This document shows, in pieces, positions 35,591 through 46,595 of a DNA stretch of 64,000 bases (its first letter is position 1; each line of letters starts with the position of its first letter). The DNA comes from Carex sylvatica. Its lineage: Eukaryota; Streptophyta; Magnoliopsida; Poales; Cyperaceae. The notes under the pieces were generated by a model. It was not told the DNA's origin and did no database searches. It was given only the letters and a program-made list of their open reading frames with translations. The translations under genes were made by a program, and so were the position numbers. The stretch is taken from NCBI GenBank assembly GCA_964058845.1, contig CAXKVR010000045.1, positions 248,001 to 312,000 of the forward strand, given 5' to 3'.

Positions 35591-36581
35591 GAAATCTTGC
35601 TTGTCCTCAAGCAAAAATCCCAAATCAGGTACCAGGTAGGTCTTTAAACTAACTAAATGCAAGATGAATTCCTAATTGTGAAAGCTTACATGAGCTATTA
35701 TTATCAAGAACCTCGAGAATCACTTTGACAACAATTTGGACTTTTTCTTAACCAATTTTGATTCACCCCACAAATTTACCAATCAAACTTCAAATTATGA
35801 GATGTTTTGATATTTGTAAAGACTAATTACTTGAATTCATCAATATTTCACTTTTCTTCTGAAACAATGCCCTTGTTTGTGGTGATTTCTTTTTCGTCCC
35901 CCCAAGCTTGAACCAAGCTTAAGTTAGAAAGTTGCAGACTTCGTATGTTGATATATGCAAAAGTCTTTTAATTTTTATCGAGCTCAAAGGCATCCAGATA
36001 GATTGTGCCAGTACTCTATTTTATTTTATTTTTAAAAAAATTGGGAGACGAGCTCAAAGGCGCCCTTAAGGACTTATTGCCAGTACTCTTATTTTCTCCA
36101 TCTTTGCAAAATAATTTTTTTCATTTGCATATATCATGAATACACACATCCACTGGTATTCTCTCATATCAATGGATATCCCAATCTTTCTATTATTTAA
36201 AATCCCATTTCCTTATTTTTAAAGGCACAATTCAGTGTCAAAATGCTTTTTCGACATGATTCAAGTTTTCATCTTTTCAAATTCTCAAAACAATCTCATT
36301 TAAAGCAGTTCTATGGTAAAATATGGGGTTAGTTCTAATTAATTTGGAGTCATCCCAATCATAACCAATTTTTTCACAAAAGTCCTTAATTCTAACAATT
36401 CACGCAAGTTTTCCACCTAAAAATAAACATGTCCTAAATGCAGATACAGTTTTCTTCTATTCTACCCCCCCAAGCTTGAATGAAGCATTGTCCTCAATGC
36501 TTGAATTAACACAAGAAAAAGTAAATAGAAGAAAATATGAAAACTAACCAGACATGGAGTGAGGGATGAAGCGGGGGCACC
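35591..36581 (-). other. Noncoding internal 3' region of the retrotransposon
   Basis: AT-rich, with three 'cccccaagctt/cccccaagctg' words (about 35581, 35900 and 36467) and two 'gagctcaaaggc' words (about 35980 and 36051). Autonomous Athila elements carry pol and an extra frame before this region; here there is no such coding sequence. It aligns in part with 17514-18656. Confidence 0.7.
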
Positions 36582-37676
36582 TCACTGATCGGTAGGAGGT
36601 GGGTCGGGTGGATCTGGGCGAAGCGCCCACCTCTGAGGTGCACGGATGGTGTGCTGGTTTGTACGGCCCGGATGATATCTGTACGGTCCGTGTGAGCTGG
36701 CGCTGATTCTGCCGGTATGGAAGGTGGTTGGTGTCGTGCATGTGAATTTCTCGATCAAATCTCCGATCACAGTTTGCTGAACTCGCATTATAATACTCCA
36801 AATCCTCATTTGCAGAGCTGTCAAATCATCCAAGAGGTTGGGGTTGGCTGGAAACGGTTTGAGTTCAAGAGTTGGTTGCTCTGGCTGGGCTAGGGTACGG
36901 TCCGTATGAGATGAGTCCGATCCGTGTACTGCCCCTGTATGAGCCTTGTGCGCCCCGTGTGCCTGCGCCAGCTGCTCTGATTGTGGGGCACGGACCGTGT
37001 GAGATGCATGCAGTCCGTGTGTCAGGTCCTCCAGAGTTGCAGACTTTGCTTCTGTTGCAAGCACCTTCTCTTTAGCAGCTTTCTTCTCCTGCGATTCAGA
37101 TAAATAATCAGGATATTTTTTTAAAAATTTACCATAATCGTCACGGTTTTGTTCCTTGACCAAGTGGTCAACCATGTCGATCGCGCAGCACGTTTTTGGT
37201 TTGTCTGGTTCAGATGGGTACTTCATAGCTCGATTGAGGTTGAATTGGACCTTTTCGTCTCCAATCCGCAGAGTCAGGGTTCCATTCTCCACGTCAATGA
37301 GTGTTCGAGCTGTCTTTAAAAATGGTCGTCCCAGAATGATAGGGATTTCTTTGTCCTCCTCCATCTCCATGACAACAAAGTCAACAGGTACATAAAACTT
37401 GCCAACCAGAACTGGCACATCCTCCACTATCCCAAGTGGTAGCCTGACAGAAGAATCAGCAAGCTGTAAAGTCATGCGCGTGGGTTTGAGCTCGCCTACT
37501 CCCATGCGCTCAAAGATAGTGCGTGGCATGAGACTCACGCTGGCCCCTAAGTCACATAGTGCTCGCTGAATGGTAGCTTTCCCGATTTGGCAAGGAATGG
37601 AGAATTTGCCTGGATCTTCTAGTTTTGGCGGGAGCTCGCTACTCAAGATTGCGCTGCACTGCTCTGTGAGTTTCAT
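36582..37676 (-). pseudogene. Retropepsin-type aspartic protease frame, pol truncated
   Basis: 364-codon frame. Aspartic protease features: CDLGAS active site (41-46, D42), LADSSVRLPLG flap-side block, and IILGRPFL (113-120). After about residue 190 a Ser/Thr/His/Arg-rich linker contains three paired dyads at DNA level (36667/36687, 36901/36921, 36994/37014). The point where reverse transcriptase should start is replaced by unrelated sequence ending near 36582, so an internal deletion removed RT, RNase H and integrase. The frame is offset from the upstream gag extension by a run of eight G residues (minus strand, about 37684-37691). Confidence 0.88.
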
Positions 37677-37680
37677 CGTC

Positions 37681-39441
37681 TCATGCCCCCCCCAAGCTTC
37701 GTTTGTTTGTGAGGATGTCCTTGAGGAACTTGGTGTAGGTTGGTATTTGGGTTAAGGCATCGGTGAATGGAATGGTGATGTGCAGTTGCTTGAGCACTTG
37801 GATGAAGTTGGCGAATTGCTCGTTAAGTCTAGACTCAGCTAGCCTCTGAGGAAAGGGTACAGGCGGCCGATATGGTGGTGGTTTTTGGGCCCCCTTTCTA
37901 CCCTGGCGGTCAGGTCCATTTTGTACGGGTCGTGTCACACTGACACGGTCCGTGTCGAAACTAGTTTGAACTGGTTCTGCTGGCCGGGTCGACTCTGCAA
38001 GGTTGGGTTGCTCAGTTTCTACAACATGTGAGTTCTGCACGGTCCGTGTGGAGTCTGCACGGTCCGTGTGCTGGGCTGCTGAGTCAGTGGATTTGGCAGG
38101 ACCCTGATAATAGGTCCCACTTCGCAGTGTGATGGCTTTGACCTCTCCTCTGGGGTTGAGTTCTGGTTGACTGGGCAGCCTTCCAGGTTGTGGTTGATTC
38201 GGTGCGGCTTGATGACCCATTTGTTCCAATATCAATTTATTCTGAGCAACCAGTTGAGCATTCATCATTTGCATCTGTTGCATTTGCTCAAAAATCATCT
38301 GGTTCATCTTTCCTTGCTCATGCATGAAATCACTCACAGCGGGAGTGATATGTGGCTTGGGAGGACCGGATTGAGATGCTTGGTTGTTTGAGATGGGAAA
38401 TGAAGCATTGTTGTAGAAGTTTCAGTTGTTGCCGCCCGAGGGGTTGTTGAATGGGGCGGGGTTGTTCTGGTTCCACCTCCAGTTTTGCTGCTCAACCGGG
38501 TCTTTGGAGTAGGATCGGCTGTAAGGAGGTTTCGGAAAGTATGATGGTTCATTGTTGAGAGAATGGACTTGTTCGGTCTCTCCATCATCTTGCGCCAGTG
38601 GGCATTGCTCATACGCATGCCCCTTATCGCCGCACATGACACAGGGTTGTGGCTGCTGGCTGGCGACCGCCTTCACGCTCATCTTGTCGAATGCTCTCTG
38701 CATAGCATCTATTTTGGCGGTTAGGGTGGTGATCTGATCCACTTCGAATTTGCCTCCACCTCCTGGTCGAGGGTTGTCGCGACCGGACCATTGTTGATTC
38801 TGAGCCATGCTGTCAATGAAATGCATAGCCTCGCGAGGTTCCCTTGACATAAGAGCTCCACCTGCAACAGCATCAACAGATATACGAGTGCTTTTAGTTA
38901 AACCATCGTAAAAAGTTTGGATCAAGAGCCAATCAGGGAGGCCATAGTGGGGACAAGAATACTGTAACTCCCGAAACCTTTCCCAGGACTCGTTCAGGGG
39001 TTCATCAGACATTTGCCTAAAGCCAGTCAGTTGGGTTCTCACCTTAGCAGTTTGTTTATGAGGGAAAAACCTAGTTAAAAATGAATCAGACAATTCCCTC
39101 CAGTTGGTAATAGAATCCCTTGGTAATGACCCTAACCATTTCTTGGCTTTATCCCTAAGTGTGAAAGGAAACAAAGCAAGTTTAATGTAATCAGACTGTG
39201 CCCCATTGGTCTTAATGGTGGTACAACACTCGAGAAAAGTTTGGAGATGAGTGTGTGGATCTTCATGATCCAATCCATTGAAGGTGTTCTGCTGCACAAT
39301 GTTGACAATGCCCGGATTTAAGGCCGGTTGTTGCCCTGGAATTCTTGGCAGCCGGATTGCACCTCTCACGTCCCCAGCTCGAGGCACATTGAACTCGCGA
39401 AGAGTCCTTGGTTGAAAGCCGTGCATGCTCATATCATCCAT
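37681..39441 (-). pseudogene. Gag polyprotein frame with one in-frame stop
   Basis: Starts at ATG 39441. Residues about 55-165 form a retrotransposon gag domain (KKWLGSLPRDSITNW, then LTRFFPHKQTAKVR). A CCHC knuckle (CX2CX4HX4C, about residues 266-279) follows. A TGA at 38422-38424 interrupts the frame, which then continues in the same register through a Q/M-rich segment and a proline-rich linker to about 37681. The TGA differs from a tryptophan codon by one base, so it may be a simple nonsense mutation. Upstream of the start is a noncoding leader with two more dyad pairs (39519/39539 and 39653/39674). Confidence 0.88.
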
Positions 39442-39838
39442 GTCGTCAGTCAGAAATTCCTCCCCTGCATTCTCCCCTTCACTCTTTGAATGCTGGCTCT
39501 AGTGCTCAGAGTGTACGGACCGTGTGTCTCTTGCACGACCCGTGTGAGGAGGTTGATGGCCAGGGGGTACGGCTGTCAGATGCGAATCGGGTAGGGCAGC
39601 CATGTTGAGAGGTGGTTGTGCAGGAACAGGTGGGTCTGGAGGGGTTACACGGACCGTATCAGAAGTTGTGCGGTCCGTGTCAAGTACCGGTCCCCTACTC
39701 CTCAGATGGTAATCGCCCTTTGGAGGTAGTATGAATTCCAGCTTGTTCCTGAGAGAGATAAAATAAGAACAGAAAAGATAAAGATTAAAATCTAGATTAA
39801 CTAAAATAAAGCAAAAATCCAGAAAATAAATGATGCCG

Positions 39839-39856
39839 TCCCCGGCAACGGCGCCA
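39839..39856 (-). other. Primer-binding site, tRNA-Asp type
   Basis: Minus-strand TGGCGCCGTTGCCGGGGA, 6 nt from the 5' LTR, is the complement of the 3' end of plant tRNA-Asp as used by Athila-group elements. This identifies the 5' side and fixes orientation. Confidence 0.88.
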
Positions 39857-39862
39857 AAAACT

Positions 39863-41348
39863 TGTTCACACAAAAGCGTATGGTACAAAGTTTCAGTACA
39901 ACAAGCTGTACCTTTTAACCTTTAATACACCTTCGGTTCAGACTGCAAGTGCACAGTCTTATCGAGTAGTATATCGTCGGGTATCGATCACAGGGACGGT
40001 TCAAATCTAAACCGGACTCTACTTAAATCAGTTAAAGACTAAAAGTGAGAAATGGTTGGTTTTTGGTATTTAATTCCTAATCAGTTCAATAACAGTAATT
40101 AAATGAAAGACAGTAAATAAACTTGGTTTAAATCAATAATAAAAGGCGTTTCCAGGGTTTCAGACTTATCTCAGTTCTGCCTCTCAGTCCCTGACACGGA
40201 CCGTGTAGTTTCCTACACGGGTCGTATCAGCTTACACGAGTCGTGTACTGTCGTACACGGGTCGTGTGGACTTCGAGTTAATGCACCAGTCACTGTTTCT
40301 TTACGTGGTTCCTTTGTGTAGGGTTCAACTAACCAGACCTAATGTTTCTAAACCTCAACTGTCGTATGTTGGTTTATTAACTTGGTATGGAATCTGCAAT
40401 ATCTGCCCTCTTTGGGCTCTAAACCTCAACTGTCGTATATTGATTCGAGCTACCAAGTTACTTGTTTGGAATACTAAAGGTAACCTCTTATCCGTCGATA
40501 AGAGGAAATGTTCACCTTTCGGCTACTAGTTGGTTTCCCCTGTCGGATCACTAATCCTACCTCATGTACTTAGTCTGGTTGAAAGATCAAATTGGACACA
40601 GTACCTTATAGATGTGGCCTCATCTAGTGGTCAAACCAAATAATAATCAAGCAATTCAAACTAAGCAATTAAAATCAATCACAATCAAGCAAACACAAAT
40701 TTCAACATAAAAATCCAATAACTAGATGCAAAATAAAACATTCGATTACATCTTAACCCTAGAAACTAATAAAACTACTCAAACATAGTACTAAAATAGA
40801 TAACAAAGATAAAAGAATAAGAATTCATTCTAAAACCCGAAGTACAAAGAAGATCCACAATAAAAACTCGCGTCTTTTGCTTCTCAACTTTGTCTCCAAG
40901 CAATAGCCGTCAATCTCTAACCCTAGAATTGTCTCTCTGCTCCAGAATCCCTTCCTGGTGCAAGAAATCCCCTCTTTATAGCCTAGGTCGACTTTCCTTC
41001 CATCAGATTTCTTTCCAGAACACTAGATCTCTTTCCGGATTTGTCTGATACGACCCGTGTAACATCCTGTACGGGTCGTGTGCCTGTGTCTCTTCTGAGG
41101 TCGAGTCAGCAGACACGTGGTCGAGTCGAGGTTGGTACGACCCGCACAAGATTGTACACGGGTCGTGTAAATACTTCTCAAATTCCAGATTCTCCTCGAT
41201 TTCATCTCATTCCTGCAAAATAAGAACAAACTTGCAGCAGTACCACATTCTATGGATATTTTAATGAAATACGACCGATTAAATGATTCTAGACACAGGT
41301 TTTGGTACAAAATATAGGTCGGAAAGTAGATATGTTTGTGGGATATCA
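39863..41348 (-). repeat. 5' LTR, family A
   Basis: 1486 bp, TG...CA, almost identical to 34087-35576. TATAAAG box at 40974-40980 on the minus strand with the dyad pairs upstream; near 41105-41120 a small indel changes sequence next to one pair. Outer flank is TCTAA (41349-41353). Confidence 0.93.
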
Positions 41349-42011
41349 TCTAACAACCCTCTTTAGAAAGATCTTTTAACCTGCTAATTCATTGACAATG
41401 ACTCTAGAGCATCCTTGTAACACTCCATGGTAAATGCAATTTAACCAAGTTTCAGGGAAGCCTTTAGCTCTCATGAGTTGGAGAAGGTATGGCCAATTAT
41501 CATGTCAAATATCTTGTGCAAATCGTCCTTGAAAAGAGCAACTTAAATGTTTGATGTAGTGGCATGTTGAATTATGTGTTGGGCATAGAGGAAGTTGTGG
41601 GTAATTTGTATGTGCTTCATGAATCATGTATGTGTCTCATCTATCAATTGTTGAATTATATGTTGGGCATAGAATTTGTCTGTGCTTCATGAACCATGTT
41701 TGTGTCTCATCTATCAATTGGTTTATCACCACTTGTATCCGATTTGCAAGAATTTTAGAGAAAATTCTTTGAATGCCATTTATTAGACTTATCGTCTGTA
41801 GTGATCTGGCTTGCTTGCATCTTTTTTTTTTGGAACAAACATTATGAATGAATCATTATTCAAAGTATGCAAAGAAGTACCATCTAACAGTACCTTATTG
41901 AAGAGATGGAGAAAACAAGGCAAGAAAAGATCCTTGAACGTCTTGTAAAATTCACCAGGAAAGTCGTCCGAGCCCAGTGCTTTATTACTAGGCCAAGATG
42001 AGATAGCTTGT

Positions 42012-43405
42012 TGATATCTCGCAAACATATATACTTTTCGACCTATATTTTATGCCAAAACATGTGTTTAGAACCTTTAAATCGGTCATATTTCATTGAA
42101 TATCTATAGAATATGGTAATGCTGCAAGTTTGTTCTTATTCTGCAAGAATCGGGTGAAATTGAGGAGAAATCTGATTTTGAGAAATCCTGACACAGACTG
42201 TACAACATCATGTCCGGACCGTATCAGCCTCGACCCAATCACCAGTCCGACCATTGACTCGATCACAGAAGAAGCACATTGACATGGACTGTGTCAATTC
42301 TGATACGGGTCGTGTCAGACAAAATCTGGCAGGAAATCTGGAATTTTGGAAAGAAGTGGGATTCCCTGCTCCAGGAGAGGTATCTTAGTATACAGGAGCT
42401 AACCCTAGGCAACCTTCTTGGCGGCTGACTTGGAGGCGAAGTAGAGAGGAGAAAAACGCAAGATTTCTGACGATTCTTCTTTGTATTTCGGGTTTTGTCA
42501 TGAATTGTCTTTCTTACTCTTATTTTACTGTTTTTAAAATGATGTTTGAGTAGATTTTTAGTTTCTAGAGTTATGATGTAGTCGAATACTTTGTTTACTT
42601 GCTAGTTATTTGATTATGTGTTGATTCTTGTATTTGCTTGCTTGAGTATTATTTTAATTGCTTTTCTAAAATTGATTGATTATTATTTGGTTTGACCACT
42701 AGATGAGGCCACATCTATAAGGTACTGTGTCTAATTTGATCTTTCAACCAGATAAGTATTTGAGGTAGGTTCACAAACTGAGAGGTAGAACCAATAGTAA
42801 CCGAGAGGTGAACTTTTCATACATCGAGAGATGGTGGATACCTTTAGTAAACCAAACAAGTGACTTAGGTAATTCAAACCAATAAACGAGAGTTGAGGTA
42901 AGAATCCCGAGAGGACTAAATTGCAATTCCATTATCGAGTTTATTAAGCCAACAAATAAGAGTTGAGGTTTAGGAACATCAGGTACGGTCAGTTTACCCT
43001 ACACAAGTCAATCGGCGCAGAAATCAGATAATAGTTGTATTTACCCGAAGTTGACACAGACTGTGTCAATTCCTGTCCGGGTCATGTCAATCGAGAGACA
43101 GAGTTGCAGATGAGTCAGGAACCCTGAAAACCCTTTTTAAACCATTTTAAAAATCCAATTTAAATTACCAGTTATTTCTTATTACTGTCATTAGAATATT
43201 AAACAACCAAATCAACTTTTCACACTTCTAGTCGTTCGATTAATTTAGGTTAAGTCTAGTTTATATTTGAACCGTCCCTTGAATCGATACCTTATCATAC
43301 TACTCGATAGGATTGTGCACTTGCAATCCGAATCGAAAAGTGTACCAAGGTTTAAAAGGTACAGTTTACTGTACTGAAATTTTGTTACACACTTTTGGTG
43401 TAACA
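42012..43405 (+). mobile_element. Solo LTR, family A-related, inside the LINE
   Basis: 1394 bp from TGATATC to TAACA with perfect CTTGT duplications (42007-42011 and 43406-43410). The LINE reading frame continues across the junctions. The 3' part has the conserved 'gaatcgataccttatcata' block near 43271. Dyad pairs centred at 42197/42218, 42288/42309 and 43060/43081 are each 21 bp apart, though individual arms are more degenerate than in the full element. Confidence 0.9.
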
Positions 43406-44340
43406 CTTGTATAATTTCTTCTTGTGAGATATGTGCAGAAAAAGTTGGAAATGATTGTGAATTAGGATAGATTGTAGACCAATCTATTTCAGGTGGTGAG
43501 TTTGAAGACTTTCCCATTAGATCACAAAAGAAATTGAAGAAAGCCCTTCCTTTGGCACATTGATCAGTAACTTGCTCACCATCGACTTCTATTGAGTGAA
43601 TCCAATTTGTACACTTTTGATGTGTTGCAAATGCATGAAAGTAACATGTCTTCTTGTCACCTTCTAAATTCCATCTTATTTTTTTATCTTTGCCTCCACT
43701 TATGTTGCTCAAAAATTGATAACTCAGTGTATTGATTTTTAATAAGTGCTAGCATGAGTTTCTCAAGGGTTTTTATAGTTCTAATCTCAATTTGTTTATC
43801 AAACCAACCAATATAAGTTCTACAAATCTCCAGCTACGCTTTAAGGTTCACCTTGTATTGATTATTTCAAATTTTAATGGCCTTAGAAAGGTTTGAGAGA
43901 GCCATAGCAAGGCCTGAAAAATCAGATGGGCATGGGCGTTGATTCCAATTGTTCCTGGCAAACTCGTGAAAACCTTGTCGATTTAGAAGGTAATTCTCGA
44001 ATATGTATAAGTTTGAAGACTAAAAATATTTGACACATGAGCAAAGCACTAGACAATGGTCATAAGAGGTGTTGGGCAATGCTTGTTGAGAGATATTAGG
44101 GAAGATGTTGTTCCAGTGAGCTGAAGTAAGAAACCTGTCAAGTCTCGCCATTGAAGGTCGATCACGGGAGTTGGAGTGAGTGAATCTTCTTCCAACAAGT
44201 GAAAGATTTACAAGGCCAGGGCTTGCAATAGGTGACTAAAAGAAATTGTTTCATTTAGATCATATGTGGGATTATTTTTGTCAAGTGGTTCAACAGCCAC
44301 ATTAAAATCTCCTGCAAGTATTCAGGGACACAAAATCTGA

Positions 44341-44793
44341 GTTGTCGATCAACATATGTATTGATAAAAAGAGTTATGCTAGCTCGTTCTATTATTGACA
44401 ACATCGATTGTTAATCATGTTATGCTAGCTCGTTCTGTTCTTGGCAAGGACACAAAAAATCATTAATTCATGATTAACAGGTTATGTTAGCTCGTTCGGT
44501 TCAAATACATAACATGATTAACTTGTAAGGTTATGCTAGTTCGTTATATTCAAATGCATAATATAACACTTATGTTATGCGAGCTAGAACAGAACGAACT
44601 AGCGATCAACTTGCCACGAAGACTGAAGATATTCTAGCTCGTTCTGTTCAAATGCATAACATGATTAACAATCGCTAATTAGTTTATACAAAAAGGGTTC
44701 AAATACCTCATATCTTTCATATTTAACATTTTTTTTTAATTTTCGGCAAAGCGCTGATCAACAGATGTATTGATAAAAATAGTTATTTACATA
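44341..44793. repeat. Short array of GTTATGCTAGCTCGTTC units
   Basis: At least five imperfect units of about 45-60 bp, each with a 'gttatg(c/t)tagctcgttc'-like head followed by 'aaatgcataacatgattaac'-like sequence, run from about 44371 to 44680. One unit near 44572-44605 is inverted ('gttatgcgagctagaacaga'). It lies between the LINE and a solo LTR. No coding content. Confidence 0.7.
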
Positions 44794-45906
44794 TGTTGGT
44801 CCCAAAGGCACTTAGATGGGGGTGAATAGGGCCTTTTTAAATTTTTAATCTAAGTTATAAAGTTCAAGTGTGTCGTAAAGTTATTCCTGGCAGAAATTTA
44901 GAATAACTTTGTCCTAAACTAAAATGTAAAATAAATAAAGTAAAGAGTAGAGTTTAGAGACACTTGACACAAGAGTTATTTACGGAGTTCGGCTCTAACG
45001 CCTACGTCTCCAGAAACCACGACCTTCGAGAGCGTGCCTTTCTTTACCTAATGAGAAATTATTACAAAGTAGAACCGGTGAGCCCTTACAATCTTCTGGA
45101 AAGTCACACGACCCGAACAAGGAGCACTAAAGGATCAAAGAAAGACAATCTGATTCGCGAGGATTCAAGAATTGCTAGGTGAGCACAAGGCTCGAAGTAG
45201 TAATTGTTTTGATCACGCATGATCACTCTAGGAGTTGTTGAATTGATTGAATAAGCTTGAGATTGATTGTGAGTATTGAAGTTTAAGCACACAAGCAACA
45301 ATGACTTTCTCTAGATCTGTAAATACGAAATATTAAAGTTGGGGGTGGCTAGAGTGTCAATCCAAATCTTGGTATAGCTTCTATTTATAAAGATATGATA
45401 AAAATGAAGTATTTGGTGCTGACCATTGCAATGGTACAGGGACCGTTACAACGGTAGGGTAATTTGAATTGGTTTATATTGTAACGGTAGAGGACCGTTA
45501 TAACGGTCTCCATAATGGAAGTCTCTGACTCATCTACCGTCTGGCGCAGATTAATATCAATTTATTTCAGTGCAGTCATTTCTACAAATTTATTTATTCA
45601 GTTGCAACGATTCCTGACCATTGCAACGGTAGGCCTCACTTAGGTCAGTTTCAAGCTTATTTTATCAATTTTACAGATTGATTGTCCTTAATCTTGAGTT
45701 ATGTTTTTGCTATCCAGTATCTTGTGCTTCATGACCACATTCTCGATGTTATATTGCAGTTCAGTGATTCATCCTCGATGTGTATTTATTGAATCTTCAG
45801 TTGTCATGAACCTGTACATGTCTCAAGAAGAAAAACTATAAAATGCAATTATGTATATTTTGCAAATCTAGTCAAACGAGCAAGTCGAGGGCTCCAAAAG
45901 CCAACA
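44794..45906 (-). mobile_element. Solo LTR, family B, copy 2
   Basis: 1113 bp from TGTTGG to CCAACA (6-bp terminal inverted repeat), flanked by ACATA and ATATA, a 5-bp duplication with one mismatch. TATAAAT box on the minus strand at 45383-45389. Upstream dyad pairs are centred at 45428.5/45448.5, 45481.5/45500.5 and 45604.5/45623.5. Confidence 0.85.
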
Positions 45907-46595
45907 ATATAATAGAGTAATTACATCGCACTAGTCAAATGTATTGATAAAAAAGATTTATTTACATAATATAGTATTTACATCGCACTATTTATGAAAC
46001 AAAATCTCTAATAATGAACAATATACCCTCGTGTGGTCCTCTATCCCAATTCTACTCCTAATATTAAGCAAAGTTTTTCGAGTTGTGAAAATCCATTATC
46101 ATCTTATTTATTAACAGACTTGGTGGTTTTTGTCTTCTCGACAAGGTTCTCCCTATTTCTTTCCTTCCATAGTGCCCATACTCCAGCTGACCACGCTGTG
46201 TCCCATGCCAGTTCTTCTATCTTAGTGCGTCTCCTCCTAGTTAGCCACCAAGTATCTACAATTATTTCACCATTGTGGCAAGTAAGATTTAAACTAGCCA
46301 ATAAACCTCTTCAGAATCGTGTTGCATAACGACACTCCCACAATATGTGGTCCCTAGTCTCCATGATACCATTGGAATAAAAGACGCATCCATAGGGGAC
46401 AATACACGCCCTAGAGATAAGAACCTCTTGAGTTAGTATCTTGTTATCCAACAGTAGCCATACAAAAATCCTTAGCTTTATTGGCACTTTCAGTTTCCAT
46501 AGTACTCTGTTGTACTCTGATATCACCCATGTATTGTGCATGACCTTGTAAGCCAAGGAGCATGTGAATGTTTCTGAATTCTCCCACTGCTAGAT

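Larger units (their letters stand above)
34087..41348 (-). mobile_element. Complete Athila-like LTR retrotransposon, gag-protease only
   Basis: 7262 bp bounded by TG...CA LTRs (34087-35576 and 39863-41348) and perfect TCTAA duplications (34082-34086 and 41349-41353), inserted in the LINE RT. Primer-binding site, gag, protease and polypurine tract are present. No reverse transcriptase, RNase H or integrase exists between the protease and the polypurine tract, so it must have moved, if at all, with help from an autonomous relative. By eye the LTRs differ at about 15-20 positions plus a few indels in about 1.49 kb, largely C/T and G/A changes, so it is young. Confidence 0.95.
32849..44335 (-). 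mobile_element. L1-type LINE, minus strand, disrupted by two LTR-element insertions
   Basis: Pieces in coding order: endonuclease end (44335-43960, including NNPTYDLNETISF and RRFTHSN..RDRPSMARLDRFL, with an SDHCP-like block); the linker (43712-43420, GDKKTCYFHAFATHQ); then RT (42011-41700, NKALGSDDFPGEFYK, then MFVPKKKDASKPDHYRR); then after the second insertion NIRQGDPLSSCLFIL (about 34075-34095), a corrupted DD catalytic block, GGLGIRDL (about 33920) and C-terminal sequence to about 33300. A T-run at about 32857-32876 (poly(A) on the minus strand) marks the 3' end. The catalytic block is followed almost at once by GGLGIRDL, so part of the element is deleted. 5'-truncated and inactive. Confidence 0.88.

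Noticed and set aside
39839..39856. tRNA-like sequence
   Set aside because: Only the 18-nt complement of a tRNA 3' end; it is the retroelement primer-binding site.
44794..45906. Initially read as a DNA transposon because of TGTTGG/CCAACA inverted ends
   Set aside because: 5-bp flanking duplication, TATA box position and length fit a copia-like solo LTR better.
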